Below, one piece after another: positions 9,221 through 19,752 of a DNA stretch of 19,934 bases; within the stretch, counting starts at the first letter, position 1; every line of letters starts with the position of its first letter. This stretch comes from Gamarada debralockiae (Eukaryota; Ascomycota; Leotiomycetes; Helotiales; Hyphodiscaceae), in contig NXFV01001721.1 in assembly GCA_002803225.1 (NCBI GenBank), positions 1 to 19,934 of the forward strand, read 5' to 3'. The notes under the pieces were generated by a model. It saw only the letters and a list, made by a program, of their open reading frames with translations, searched no databases and was not told where the DNA came from. Position numbers and translations under genes: made by a program.

Positions 9221-10142
9221 TTAAGCTATTAGTTTATCCGAGTTATTCTCTACTAGCTCTTCTTACTTTTCTTTCTCTTGCTTAGCTAAGTACTACTTCT
9301 TAGTAGTAATTTTAGTCTCTTTTAAAAAGTCTAGAGTCTTTTTAATATTAGTTTTTATATATAATAAGAGTTATAAATTAAGTCTAGTACCTTATAATTT
9401 ATCTTATAGCTTCTTCTTAGCTACTTTTAGCTCTTTATAGCTAAGTAGTAAGTACTTAGTTATCTCTTTCTTATTATAATAATATAGGTTATTAAGTAAG
9501 TACCTTAGTTAATATAAGTACGACTTTAGGTAGCTATAACTTAACTTTAGCTAGTAAAATGTACTCGCTAGCTCTCACTTAGTCTTAGGGGGTAGTTAGA
9601 TTTTAGTATATAACTTCTATAGGAACTACTTTTTATAGCTAGTTAGATTTTAATTAGGTTATAAGTTATATTAATTAAGTAGACCTAACTAGTCCTTAAT
9701 CTTAGCTTTCTTGATTTAACTACCTAGGTAAGTAAAGCTAGTTTCGTACGAGCTAGGGGCTATTGTTATAGCTGCCTTAGCTAGGGAATTAGTTAGTTCG
9801 TTTCTAGGGATACTAGTATAGCTAGAGACTTATTCTAGTACAATTAAAGCTCCTTTGCTATTAACTAGCTCTATAGCTAGACTAGTCCGAATTTGGTAGG
9901 CCTAGCCTAAGTTATCTAAGGGGGTTTTTAGCTAAAGTAGAGCTACTTAGTTATCTAAGTAGACTTTAAAAGCTAGGCCTAGTAGAGCTATATCACTAGT
10001 ATATTCAACTACTTAAGTAATTACCTTTAGCTCCTTATTATAGACTAGTTACAAAGGACTTAAGTTAGACTTGTTTTTAAAGGCAAGGGAGCTAGTAGAG
10101 CTAGGGTTATTATTTAGTATAGCTAGGCTACCCTTTATTTTA
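9221..10142 (-). pseudogene. ORF2 C-terminal fragment of element D (RNase H end and Cys/His motif)
   Basis: About 307 codons of the ORF2 C-terminus, ending at the shared TAA (9221-9223). It holds most of the RNase H domain (about 9755-10142), which would degrade the RNA strand of the RNA-DNA hybrid, but breaks off just before the N-terminal LIYIDV strand that carries the first catalytic Asp. The C-terminal motif seen in B as CGKK...HLLLSC lies near 9430-9490, with Cys codons altered. Stops are frequent. The fragment alone could not act as an enzyme. Confidence 0.75.
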
Positions 10143-10146
10143 GTTA

Positions 10147-10162
10147 ATTAATTAATTAATTA
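10147..10162 (-). repeat. LINE 3' tail of element E, RIP-converted
   Basis: Four ATTA units preceded by GTTA, in register with the other tails; the following atcc has become atct. The junction shares gtta with the interrupted element D, so the exact boundary is uncertain by a few bases. Confidence 0.75.
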
Positions 10163-10346
10163 ATCTTTTTAATATCTTATATAAGTTAAAGACTATAGTA
10201 GAACAGTTAGTTTTTTAGGCTAACTAGTCTAGTAATATAATATATAAAAATATAAATAAGCTAAAGAGGTAATTAATTTATTCTAAGGAATATTAAGAGT
10301 TTAGCTTTAGTATAAATAAAGGAAATAAAAGTATATACTAAGGTTT

Positions 10347-13300
10347 TTAAGCTGTTAGTTTATCCAAGTCGTCCTTTACTAGCTCTTCTTACTCTTCTTC
10401 CTCCTACCTAACTAAGTACTACTTTCTAGTAGTAATTCTAGTCTCTTTTAAAAAGCTTAAAGTCTTTTTAATATTAGTTTTTATATATAATAGGAGCTAT
10501 AAGTTAAGCTTAATACCTTATAATTTATCTTATAGCTTCTTCTTAGCTACTTTTAGCTTTTTATAGCTAAATAGTAAATACTTAGTTATCTTCTTCTTAC
10601 TATAATAATATAGGTCGTTAAGTGAGTACTCTAGTTAATATAAGTATAACTTTAGGTAGCTATAACCTAGCTTTAGCTAATAAAATATACTCGCTAGCTC
10701 TCGCTTAGTCCTAGGGAGTAGTTAGATTTTGGTATATAACTTCTATAGGAATTGCTTTTTATAGCTAGTTAGATTTCAATTAGGTTATAAGTTGTATTAG
10801 TTAAGTAGACTTAGCTAGTCCTTAATCTTAGCTTTTTTAATTTAGTTACCTAGGTAGGCAAAGCTAGTTTTATACAAGCTAGGGGCTATTATTATAGCTG
10901 CTTTAGCTAGGGAATTAGCTAGTTCGTTTCTAGGGATACTAGTATAGCTAGGGACTTATTCTAATGTAATTAAGGCTCCTTTGCTATTAACTAGCTCTAT
11001 AGCTAGGCTAGTCCGAATTTGGTAGGCCTAGCCTAAGTTGTCTAAGGGGGTTTTTAGCTGAAGTAAGGCTACTTAATTATCTAAGTAGACCTTAAAAGTT
11101 AGGCCTAGTAAGGCTATGTCACTAGTGTATTTGACTACCTAAGTAACTGCCTCTAGCTCCTTATTATAGACTAATTACAAAGGACTTAAGTTAGACTTGT
11201 TTTTAAAGGCAGGGGAGCTAGTAGGGCTAGGGTTATTATCTAGTATAGCTAGGCTAATCTCTATTCCAATTAAATTTTTGTCTAAAGTTAATAATACGTC
11301 TATATAAATTAGTAAATAGCCTAGTTATAGGGTTAATAAGTAAGCTAGAGTAGCTTCGTCCTTTAGGAGCTCACTTATTTTAACTATATAAGGGGTAGTC
11401 CTATTCTAAGGGGGGTACTTAAAGTAATAGATAGGTTCTAGTGAGTTTAAGTCAACTAGCCCTTATATTGAGTTTTAAATTTGTACTAGTTAAGTAAGTT
11501 GATTTTTAAAAACTCAAATTAGCGAAGTTGTGTTTTTAAGGATTTTTCTTAGTTAGTTTGTAACTTTAAGGATTTTTTCTAGTTAGGTTATATTTTTAAA
11601 GATTAAACTAGAGGAACTAGTATATTTAAAAGTAAAGTTAATTTCTAGCTTAATTAGATAGCTAGGAGCTAGCTTTAAGGCCCTAAAAGCGTATTGTTAT
11701 ATACTAGTATTAAGTCGTATACTAGGAGGGGCTAGGGCGGCCTTTACTTCTATTAGTAAAATAAAGGCTATTTTAAAGACCTCTAGTATTTTCTATAGGC
11801 CTAGGTTTTAAAGGGCCTATAGGGGCTTTTTGAACTAAGCTTGGCCCCTTTACTAGATAGGCGAACTGTAATTAGCTATACTAGTAACACATACTAAGTA
11901 TAGCTATTATAGGGCAAATGGGGATAGTCCTTATCTAGAATTAACTAGCCTAGTTATTCTTTAGAAAGTTAACCTAGCTTATAACGTACGTATTACTACG
12001 TACTACTTAAATGTAAGGCTAGGGTTAAACTAGATTCTTAGCCACCTAACGACTTCCTTAGGTTATACGATTTCTTAGTTTAGTAATTATAAATTAGCTG
12101 TCTTAGCTTTCTTTAATATTATAAAGTAAATAAGCTTTATTTTAGCTAGATCGAATTAGATTACGTCCTTAGCCCTTAGCTTGTATAGCTTAGCTACTTC
12201 TCTTTTAAGTATTTTAATATTCTTTTTTAAACTAGTACTTAAGACTACTAGTACAATATCGTTAATATATAAAAGGACTTTAGTTATAATAGCTAGTCTA
12301 GGGAAGAGGCTATAAATATAGATTAGAAATAGTATAAGTAATATAAGACTACCTTATAGTATTCTAGTATTAATTGTATTAAATTCCTCTGTTTAGCTAT
12401 TGAACGAGAGCCTAAGGACCTTATTAATTAAGAAGGAAGAGACTTAGGAAATTAGGCTAGTTAGTAGATATAGTTACTAAAGAATAGCTAGTAGCTGATT
12501 TTTAGCTACGTAATCGAAGACTCCTTTAATGTCTAGAAATAAGGCTATTGTTTTGTATTTCCGCTATTATTAAGTCTCGACTTCGTTTAGAGGTAGTAGA
12601 GCTATATTAATAGCCGATTTTTATAGTCTACTCTCTATTTAGGTTAAGTATAATATATTTGTAGTCTTAGCTAAGTAGCCTAGCCTCTAGGCTAGTATAT
12701 ACTCGCTAACCTTACTTAGGTAATTTAGTAGGAAGATAACTTAGTAAGCCTTTAGAGCTAAATAGTCTAGTTTTCTTAGTTTCTTTAGAATAGCCTTAGT
12801 AGCTTGTTTCTAATATCTAGGGTAGTGACCTGTATCTAGTAGCCTAGAATACAGCTTGAAAAAGACCTTTGGAATAGCCTAATAGGCCTAGAGTATAATT
12901 TCCTAGGTAACTAAGTTAGGACCTAGAGTTTTACTCTTAATTTTAGCTAAACAAGTATTCTCAAGCTCTAATTAGGTAAGACTAGGCTAGTTCTAGTCGT
13001 ATAGTCTATACTTATTCTAGCTAGACTCAGGGGCTCTAGGGGGCAGTAGAAATAGCGTATCACAGAAGACCTTATATTTCCTTAGAAAGCTATCGTTTCC
13101 TTGAATAAGGGGATTTTTTTAATTAGCTTGTCTTTAGTATATAATATAGCCTTAAAGATTAATTTTGGGTCTTCCTTTTCTAAGAACTGGTTTTAGTGGT
13201 CTCGCTTAGCTCGCTTAATAGCTGAAAAGTAGTTGTTTTTTGCCTATAGATAAGGCTCCTTAGAAATTAAGTCCTTAGTTAGGGCCCTTTACTCTTATAG

Positions 13301-14017
13301 TATTGTTTTTTGAAGTTCTAGTAGTTTAAGGTTTTACTAGAGTTTAGCCCTAGTATTAGGCTTACTAGTAGGTATACTAGCTAAGGCTGCTTTTTGGATA
13401 GATTTAGTAAGCTCTAGGGCAACTAAGTCTAAGAGTGTCCTTAAAGTCTTAAACTAGCTATTTAAGAGCTTTAAGGATTTTTGTCTAAGGTTACTAGTTA
13501 TTAGTTCTATATACTTTAGGGAGTTGAGTATAGTACTAGTCGTTATATATGACTTTAAGGAGGCTACAAATAGGTCCTAGTTAGCTAGGGCTATATTATA
13601 CCTAGCTTATTAAAGGGGGTTATTAACTAGGTTAGCTAGGTTAGGGCCTAGGGAGCTAGAGACTATAAAAAGGATACTGTAGTAGTCTAACCCTAGGTTA
13701 AGTAGGACCTACTAATCCTAAATCTTACTAGCTAAGGAGCTAATAGCTAGTATAAGGTTAAGAACGCTTTCCCTAGCTAGGTTAGGACAGAAGTATATAC
13801 TAGTTCTAGGAGTATTCAAAAGCTCTAGTTCTTAGGTTTTAATCTAATTAACTAGTTGATCGGTACCTAAGGTTATATAAGCTAGGGGGTCCTACTAGGG
13901 GTAGTATATATTAAAGTCGCCTAATAGAATAGAGCTAAGGAGTAGTGTATAAGGGTATATAATGTGTTCTAGAGTCTAAGGGCTATTATCTAGCTGGCTA
14001 GCTTTATTATAAATATT
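10347..14017 (-). pseudogene. ORF2 of element E, N-terminus missing, RT active site mutated
   Basis: About 1223 codons ending at TAA 10347-10349. From the N-terminal side: the end of the endonuclease with GDFN at 13910-13921 and two TAG codons replacing Trp at 13892-13897; the linker; RT motif A FLDIKGVFDYVA near 12505-12541; RT motif C at 12258-12269, reading YIND, where GAC (Asp) has become AAC (Asn); the post-RT conserved stretch (about 11620-11810); RNase H with LIYIDV near 11300; and the C-terminal Cys/His motif near 10570-10620. Loss of a catalytic Asp would abolish polymerisation even if the many stops were read through. The upstream part of the frame is cut by element F. Confidence 0.82.
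11534..11594 (-). repeat. Tandem duplication, about 30 bp x 2, in ORF2 (E)
   Basis: The same imperfect duplication as at 1792-1852 in B, with independent point changes. It is absent from F. Shared ancestry of B and E is the simplest explanation. Confidence 0.7.
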
Positions 14018-14041
14018 ATTAATTAATTAATTGATTAATTA
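14018..14041 (-). repeat. LINE 3' tail of element F, one unit unconverted
   Basis: Six units: five ATTA and one ATTG (14030-14033), in register with B's six ATTG. The single surviving G shows directly that the ATTA tails derive from ATTG by RIP-type mutation. Confidence 0.88.
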
Positions 14042-14051
14042 ATCCTTTTAA

Positions 14052-14084
14052 TATCCTGTGTAAGTCGAAGACTATAGTAGGACA
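14052..14084 (-). promoter_or_regulatory. Possible 3'-terminal stem-loop of the LINE RNA (F)
   Basis: Arms tatcct (14052-14057) and aggaca (14079-14084) correspond to the perfect arms in B. The one imperfect pair is a G-U wobble in the RNA. The inner agtc/gact pair is kept. Function is inferred. Confidence 0.4.
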
Positions 14085-14225
14085 GTTGGTTTTTTAGGCT
14101 AACTAGTCTAGTAATATAGTATATAAAAATACAAATAAGCTAGAGAAGTAGTCAATTTGTTTTAAGGGATATTAAGGGTCTAGCTCTAGTATAAATAAAG
14201 GAAATAAAAGTATGTACTAGGGTTT

Positions 14226-17200
14226 TTAGGCCGCTAGTTCGTCCGAGTCGTCTTCTACTAGCTCTTCTAGCTCTTCTTCCTCTTGCCTAGCTAAGTACTA
14301 CTTCTTAATAGTAATTCTAGTCTCTTTTAAGAAGCCTAGAGTCTTCTTAATATTAGTTTTCGTATGTAATAGGAGTTATAGGTTAAGCCTAGTACCCTGT
14401 AATTTATCTTGTAGCTTCTTCCTAGCTACTTTTAGCTCCTTATAGCTAAGTAGTAGGTACTTAGTTGTCTTCTTCTTGCTATAACGATATAGGTCGTTAA
14501 GTAAGTGCTTTAGTCGATAATAAATACAACTTTAGGTAGCTATAACCTAGCTTTAGCTAGTAGAACGCGCTCACTAGCTCTTGCTTAGTCCCAGGGGGTA
14601 GTTGGATTTTGGTGTGTAACTTCTATAGAAACTGCTTTTTGTAGCTAGTTAGGTTTTAATTAGGTTGTAGATTGTATTAGTTAAGTAGACCTAGCTAGTC
14701 CTCGATCTTGGCTTTCTTGATCTAGCTGTCTAGGTAGGCAAAGCTAGTTTTGTATAAGCTAGGGGCCATTATTATAGCTGCCTTAGCTAAGGAATTAGCT
14801 AGTTTATTTCTAGGGACGCTAATATAGCCAGGGACCTATTTTAGTGCAATTAAGGCTCCTTTGCTTTTAACTAGTTCTGTAGCTAAGCTAGTCCGAATTT
14901 AGTAAGCTTGGCCTAGGTCGTCTAAGGGGGTTTTTAGCTAAAGTAAAGCTACCTAGTTATCTAAGTAGACCTTAAAAGCTTGACCTAGTAGGGCTATATT
15001 ACTAATATATTCAACTGCTTAAGTAACTACCTCTAGCTCTCTATTGTAGACTAGTTAATAAGGACCTAAGTTAAATCTATCTTAGAAGATAGGGGGGCCT
15101 AATAAGTAGGTAAGGTAAGTAGGGCTAGGGCTATTGTCTAGTACAGCTAGGCTAATACTTATTCTAATAGAATTTTTGTCTGAAGTTAATAATACGTCTA
15201 TATAAATCAGCAAATGACCTAGTTATAGGGTTGATAAGTAAGCTAGGGCAGCTTTGTCCTTTAGAAGCTCGCTTATTTTGACTGTATAAGGGGTAGTCCT
15301 TTTCTAGGGGGGGTACTTAAAGTGATAGATAAGTTCTAGTAAGTCTAGGTTAACTAGCCCTTAAATCGAGTTCTAAATTTGTGCTAGTTAAGTAGGTTGG
15401 TTTTTAAAAACTCGACTTAGTAAAGTTATGTTTTTAAAGATTTTCCTTAGTTAGATTATATCTTTAAAGATTGAGTTAGAAGAACTAATGGGTTTTAAGG
15501 TAGAGTTGATTTCTAGCTTAATTAAATGGCTAAGAGCTAGCTTAAGGGCCCTAAAAGCGTATTATCGTATACTAGCGTTAAGTCGTATACTAGGGGGGAC
15601 TAGGGTAGCTTCTACTTCCATTAGTAAAATAAGAGCTATTTTGAAAACCCCTAGTATTTTCTATAAACCTAAGTTCTAAAGAGTCTATAGGGGCTTTTTA
15701 AACTAAGCTTAGCCCCTCTACTAGATAGGCGACCTGTAATCGGTTATACTAGTAACGTATACTAGGTATAGCTATTATAAGGTAAATAAGGATAGTCCTT
15801 GTCTAGAATTAGCTAGCCTAGTTATCCTTTGGAAAGCTAACCTAGCTTATAATATATGTATTATTATGTGTTGCTTGAATGTAAGGCTAAGGTCGAACTA
15901 AATACCTAGCTACTTAACGACTTCCTTAGGTTATATAATTTCCTAGTTTAGTAGTTATAAGCTAGTTATCTTAGCCTTTTTCGATATTATAAAGTGAATA
16001 AGCTTTGTTTTCGTTAGGTCAAATTAGATTATATCTTTAGTCTTTAGTTTGTATAGCTTAGCTACTTCTCTTTTAAGTATTTTAATATTCTTTTTTAAGC
16101 TAGTACTTAAAACTACTAGTATAATATTATTAATATATAAAAGGACTTTAGCTATAATAGCTAGTCTAAGGAAGAGGCTACAAATATAGATTAGAAATAG
16201 TATAAGTGATATAAGACTACCTTATAGTATTCTAGTATTAATTATACTAAATTCCTTTATTTAGCTATTAAATAATAGTTTAAGGACTTTATTAACTAAG
16301 AAAGAAGAGATTTAGGAAATTAGGCTAGTTAGTAGTTATAGTTATTAAAGAATAGCTAGTAGCTAATTTTTAGCCACGTGATTGAAGGCTCCTTTAATGT
16401 CTAGGAAAAAGGTAATTGTCTTTTATTTTAGTCGTTAGTTTGTCTTGATTTCGGTTATTAGTAATAGGGCTATATTAATAGTTGATTTTTGTAGCTTACC
16501 CCCTATTTAAGTTAAATGTAATATATTTATAGTCTTAGCTAAGTACCCTAGCCTCTAGGCTAATATACGTTCGCTAACCTTACTTAGGTAGTTTAGTAGG
16601 GAAATAACTTAGTAAGCCTTTAGAATTAAGTAGTTTAGTTTTCTTAGTTTCTTTAGAATAGCCTTAGTAGCTTGTTTCTAATATCTAAAGTAGTGACCTA
16701 TATCTAGTAGCCTAGAATATAGCTTGAAAAAGACCTCTGGAATAGCCTAGTAAGCTTGGAGTATAATTTCCTAAGTAATTAAGTCTAGACCTAGAGTTTT
16801 GCCCTTAATTTTAGCTAAACAAGTGTTCTTGAGCTTTAATTGGGTAAGATTAGGCTAGTTCTAGTCGTACGGCTTATATTTATTTTAGCTAAGCTTAGGG
16901 GCCTTAGGGGGCAGCGGAAATAGTGTATTATAAAAGGCCTTATATTTCCTTAAAAAGCTATTGTTTCCTTAAATAAGGGGGATTTTTTTAACTAGCTTGT
17001 CTTTAGTGTACGATATAGCCTTAAAGATCGATTTTAGGTCCTCCTTTTCCAAGAACTAGTTCTAGTGGTCTTACTTAGCTTACTTAATAGCTAAAAAGTA
17101 GTTATTTTTTGCCTATAGATAAAGCTATTTAAAAATAAAGTCTTTAGTTAAAGCCCTTTACTCTTGTAGTATCGTTTTCCGAAGTTCTAGTAGTTTAGGG

Positions 17201-18230
17201 TTCTACTAGGGTTTAGCCCTAGCACTAGGCTTACTAGTAGGTATACTAGCTAGGGCTACTTTTTAAATGGATTTAGTAAGCTCTAGGGCAGCTAAGTCTA
17301 GGAGTGTCTTTAAAGTTTAAAATTAGCTATTTAAGAGCTTTAAGGATTTTTGTCTAAGGTTACTAATTACTAGTTCTATATACTCTAGGGAGTTGAGTAT
17401 AGTACTAGTTATTATATATGACCTTAGGGAGGCTGCAAATAAGTCCTAGTTAGCTAGGGCTATATTATACTTAACTTGTTAAAGGGGGTTATTAACTAGG
17501 TTAGCTAGGTCAAGGCCTAGGGGGCCAAAGACTATAAAAAGGATACTATAGTGGTCTAAACCTAGGTCAAGTAGGACTTGCTAGTCCTAAATCCTACTAA
17601 CTAGGGAGCTAGTAGCTAAAGTAAGGTCTAGGATACTTTCCCTAGCTATATTGGGACGAAAGTAAGTGCTAGTTCTAGGAGTATTTAGGAGCTTTAGTTC
17701 TTGGGTTTTAATCTAATCTACTAGTTAGTCGGTACCTAGGGTTGTATAAGCTAGGGGGTCCTACTAGGGATAGTGTGTATTGAAGTCGCCTAGTAGAATA
17801 TAGCTAGGGAGTAGTGTACAAGAGTATATAACCCGTTCCAAGGCCCTAGAACTACTAACTAGTTGACTAGCTTTATTATAAATATTAAGAAGTTAGACCT
17901 TATGGTTTCCTTTTGTAATATTTATAACTAGTAGATTAGGGTTAGCGGGTGAAGAGCTAGCTAGGGCTACTATAGGTTGAAAGTCCCTAGTAATATAAAC
18001 TAGTGTCCTAGGTTGTAGGGTTAGGTCGGCTAGTAGGATCTGAAAAAAGGAGGGGTATAAGACTAATCGAGTATTTGAGTAGTCTAGCTCCTGGTTTCTA
18101 GGTATAATCCAAGGCTCTTGGACTATAATTAGGTCGATTTTGAGCTCTACTACGACTTGTAGGGCTGACTTAGTTACTAGGCGCTTCGATTTAGGTTCAC
18201 TTATAAGACTTTAAAGCTAGTACTAATTAT
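14226..18230 (-). pseudogene. ORF2 of element F: endonuclease, RT with YINN, RNase H
   Basis: About 1335 codons ending at TAA 14226-14228. The endonuclease is well preserved: LIIVQEPWII with QEPW at 18109-18120, then GDFN at 17779-17790, followed by H-Y-P and two TAG codons (17761-17766) in place of two Trp. RT keeps motif A FFLDIKGAFNHV (16375-16410), but motif C at 16126-16137 reads YINN, so both catalytic Asp of that motif are lost. The post-RT region is at about 15480-15690, RNase H at about 14770-15210 with LIYIDV, and the Cys/His motif near 14440-14500. One base is missing near 18180 relative to A and B, which shifts the frame about 16 codons after the likely start. The start may be the ATA at 18228-18230. 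Confidence 0.87.
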
Positions 18231-18232
18231 TA
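18228..18232 (-). promoter_or_regulatory. ORF1 stop and possible overlapping ORF2 start
   Basis: The coding strand reads TAATAA here, as it does in B (4618-4623) and A (7083-7088). The ORF2 frame passes through the ATA that overlaps the ORF1 TAA. If this ATA was ATG before RIP (TpG to TpA), the ancestral junction was TAATGA, a stop/start overlap of the kind used for termination-reinitiation in some LINEs. No unmutated copy is present to prove it. Confidence 0.4.
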
Positions 18233-19752
18233 AAGAGTAGTAGTAGTAGTCTTCTTAGTTTTAATTATAAGTAAGGTTTTATATGACCTAAAATTAGCTG
18301 TATGTACTCCTTTGTAATTAGTATATATAGGTACTAGATGGGGAGATCTAGTACCCTTGGCGTCGCACGTGCTGTACACGTGTTATTACGTTGTATGCTT
18401 CTCCCTATAAAGCCTACACGTAGGGGTACGCTTGTAGTAGCTGTCTAGGTGACCGAAACCCTAACATTTCTGGCATTGTGTTATAGGGGCTGTAGAGTAC
18501 AGCTTTTCGACTTGTACGCTAGTACCAACTATGTAAAGCCTATATCGGATAGCCCTGTTGGCTTCAGCGGCAGTAGCGAAGGCAACTACTACTAAACCTA
18601 CGTACTGATTAAGGCGTTTTTCAGGTGGTATAAGCTAGTATAGAGTCCTAATTGGGACTAGGTCCTTATTAAAGGTCTTTATCTTATTAATAACTAGCTC
18701 TATGCTATTGGGTATATTGAAATTGGCCGTAGGTATACTATAAAGTACTACTTTATACTAGGGTTCGTCTTTTTGAGTAGTTTGGAAAGGAGTCACGTGC
18801 TCCTAGATCGCCTGCTTTTCAAGAAGATAGTCGGCCGAAAAGGAGCTAGTAGTAGTAACTACTAAGTTCTAGCCTAGGGATTTTAAAATAGTTGCGACTA
18901 TTAGTCCTTTGACCCCTTTGTTTAAAAAGGCCTTGTTAAATGTGTTCCTAATAGCTAGTAGAGAGAAGTGTGATAGTCCCGTGACCTGTCCCATGATCAA
19001 GATCATTCGTTTATCCTTGAAACTAAGTCTTGCAAAGGATTTTGGGTAGGTGGTTTTTAAACTTGAATTAGTCTATTTAGGGTTTTTAAGGATTTTTGTT
19101 TAATTGGAGCTAGTTGTTAGTTTACTAGCTATAGTAGCGTATGTAGGGGGGGGGTCTGATTGGTAGTACTAGTAGTACTAGCAGTTCTAGGCTTCGCTAG
19201 GGCTAGGGCCTTAGTCTTAGACTCGATATTGCGTATAGTATTTTCCAGATTAGCTACTTAGGAAGCTATTATATTTAAAGTATACAGCTTTCCTTTTTCT
19301 GTATATTTGCGAAAGATTTCGAGGAGGTCTAGTAGTCTAGACTGCTCGTCATGTGACTTAGTAAGGCTATAAGCCTAGAGAAGTAGGTCCCTAGCCTCTA
19401 GGATTTTGGCCTTAGCTAGGGAGGTGTATTCCTGGGTTCCTAGGTCCTGGTAGTCCTGAGTCCTTGGTTCCTTAGTCCTAGGCTCCTGGCCTTGAACACG
19501 TGATTCAGGGGGTCCCCGCTTCCTATTTAGGAAGGTAGTATAGTCTGAGGCTAAAAATCTAGTTGATGACAAGTGTCCTTTTCCAGGTTGTTGGCCTAAG
19601 GCAGGAATTCTAGTTAGTGATAGGTGTCCTCTTCTAAGGGGATTAGAACTAAACTCGAAGGTAATAGGACGAGTAGCTGTACTAGTAGCTATACTAGTAG
19701 CTAGGCCAGTAGGTAGGGAAAGAAGGATAGGGCTCGAAGGCTCTATTTCCAT
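18230..19752 (-). pseudogene. ORF1 of element F: gag-like protein, least damaged copy
   Basis: About 507 codons from ATG (19750-19752) to TAA (18230-18232). The first 125 codons are free of stops and begin MEIEPSSPIL; the frame is also open upstream to 19887, so the true start may lie further 5'. The next stop (19375-19377) is a TAG where CAG (Gln) is expected, and the frame then continues as AYSLTKSHDEQSRLLDLLE, a likely helical stretch. The C-terminal zinc knuckles (about 18310-18500) read CQKC*GFGHLDSYY, then TCRLY, then YTNYKGVH: most array cysteines are now Tyr. The C-terminus has five Thr codons before the stop. Related proteins bind element RNA in a ribonucleoprotein. It is RIP-damaged but far less so than the A, B and C homologues. 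Confidence 0.82.

Larger units (their letters stand above)
9011..10142 (-). mobile_element. Element D: 3' end of a LINE copy
   Basis: It begins with the tail (9013-9036), followed on the plus strand by the shared 3' UTR and the ORF2 C-terminus up to about 10142, where the tail of element E abruptly begins. The matching part of B is 397 to about 1528. It lacks everything upstream of RNase H in this window. Either it is a 5'-truncated copy or, as I prefer, its upstream part continues beyond E and F. It shares the B/E version of the RNase H region, for example around 10045-10090. Confidence 0.85.
10143..14017 (-). mobile_element. Element E: LINE copy from tail to endonuclease
   Basis: It starts with a tail at 10147-10162, then 3' UTR, RNase H, RT and the C-terminal part of the endonuclease, ending at 14017 where the tail of element F begins inside the sequence tttattataaatatt. 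Homology to B is continuous from 397 to about 4277. It shares B's duplication (11534-11594), so it belongs to the B subfamily. The missing 5' third should continue after element F, outside the window. Confidence 0.85.
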
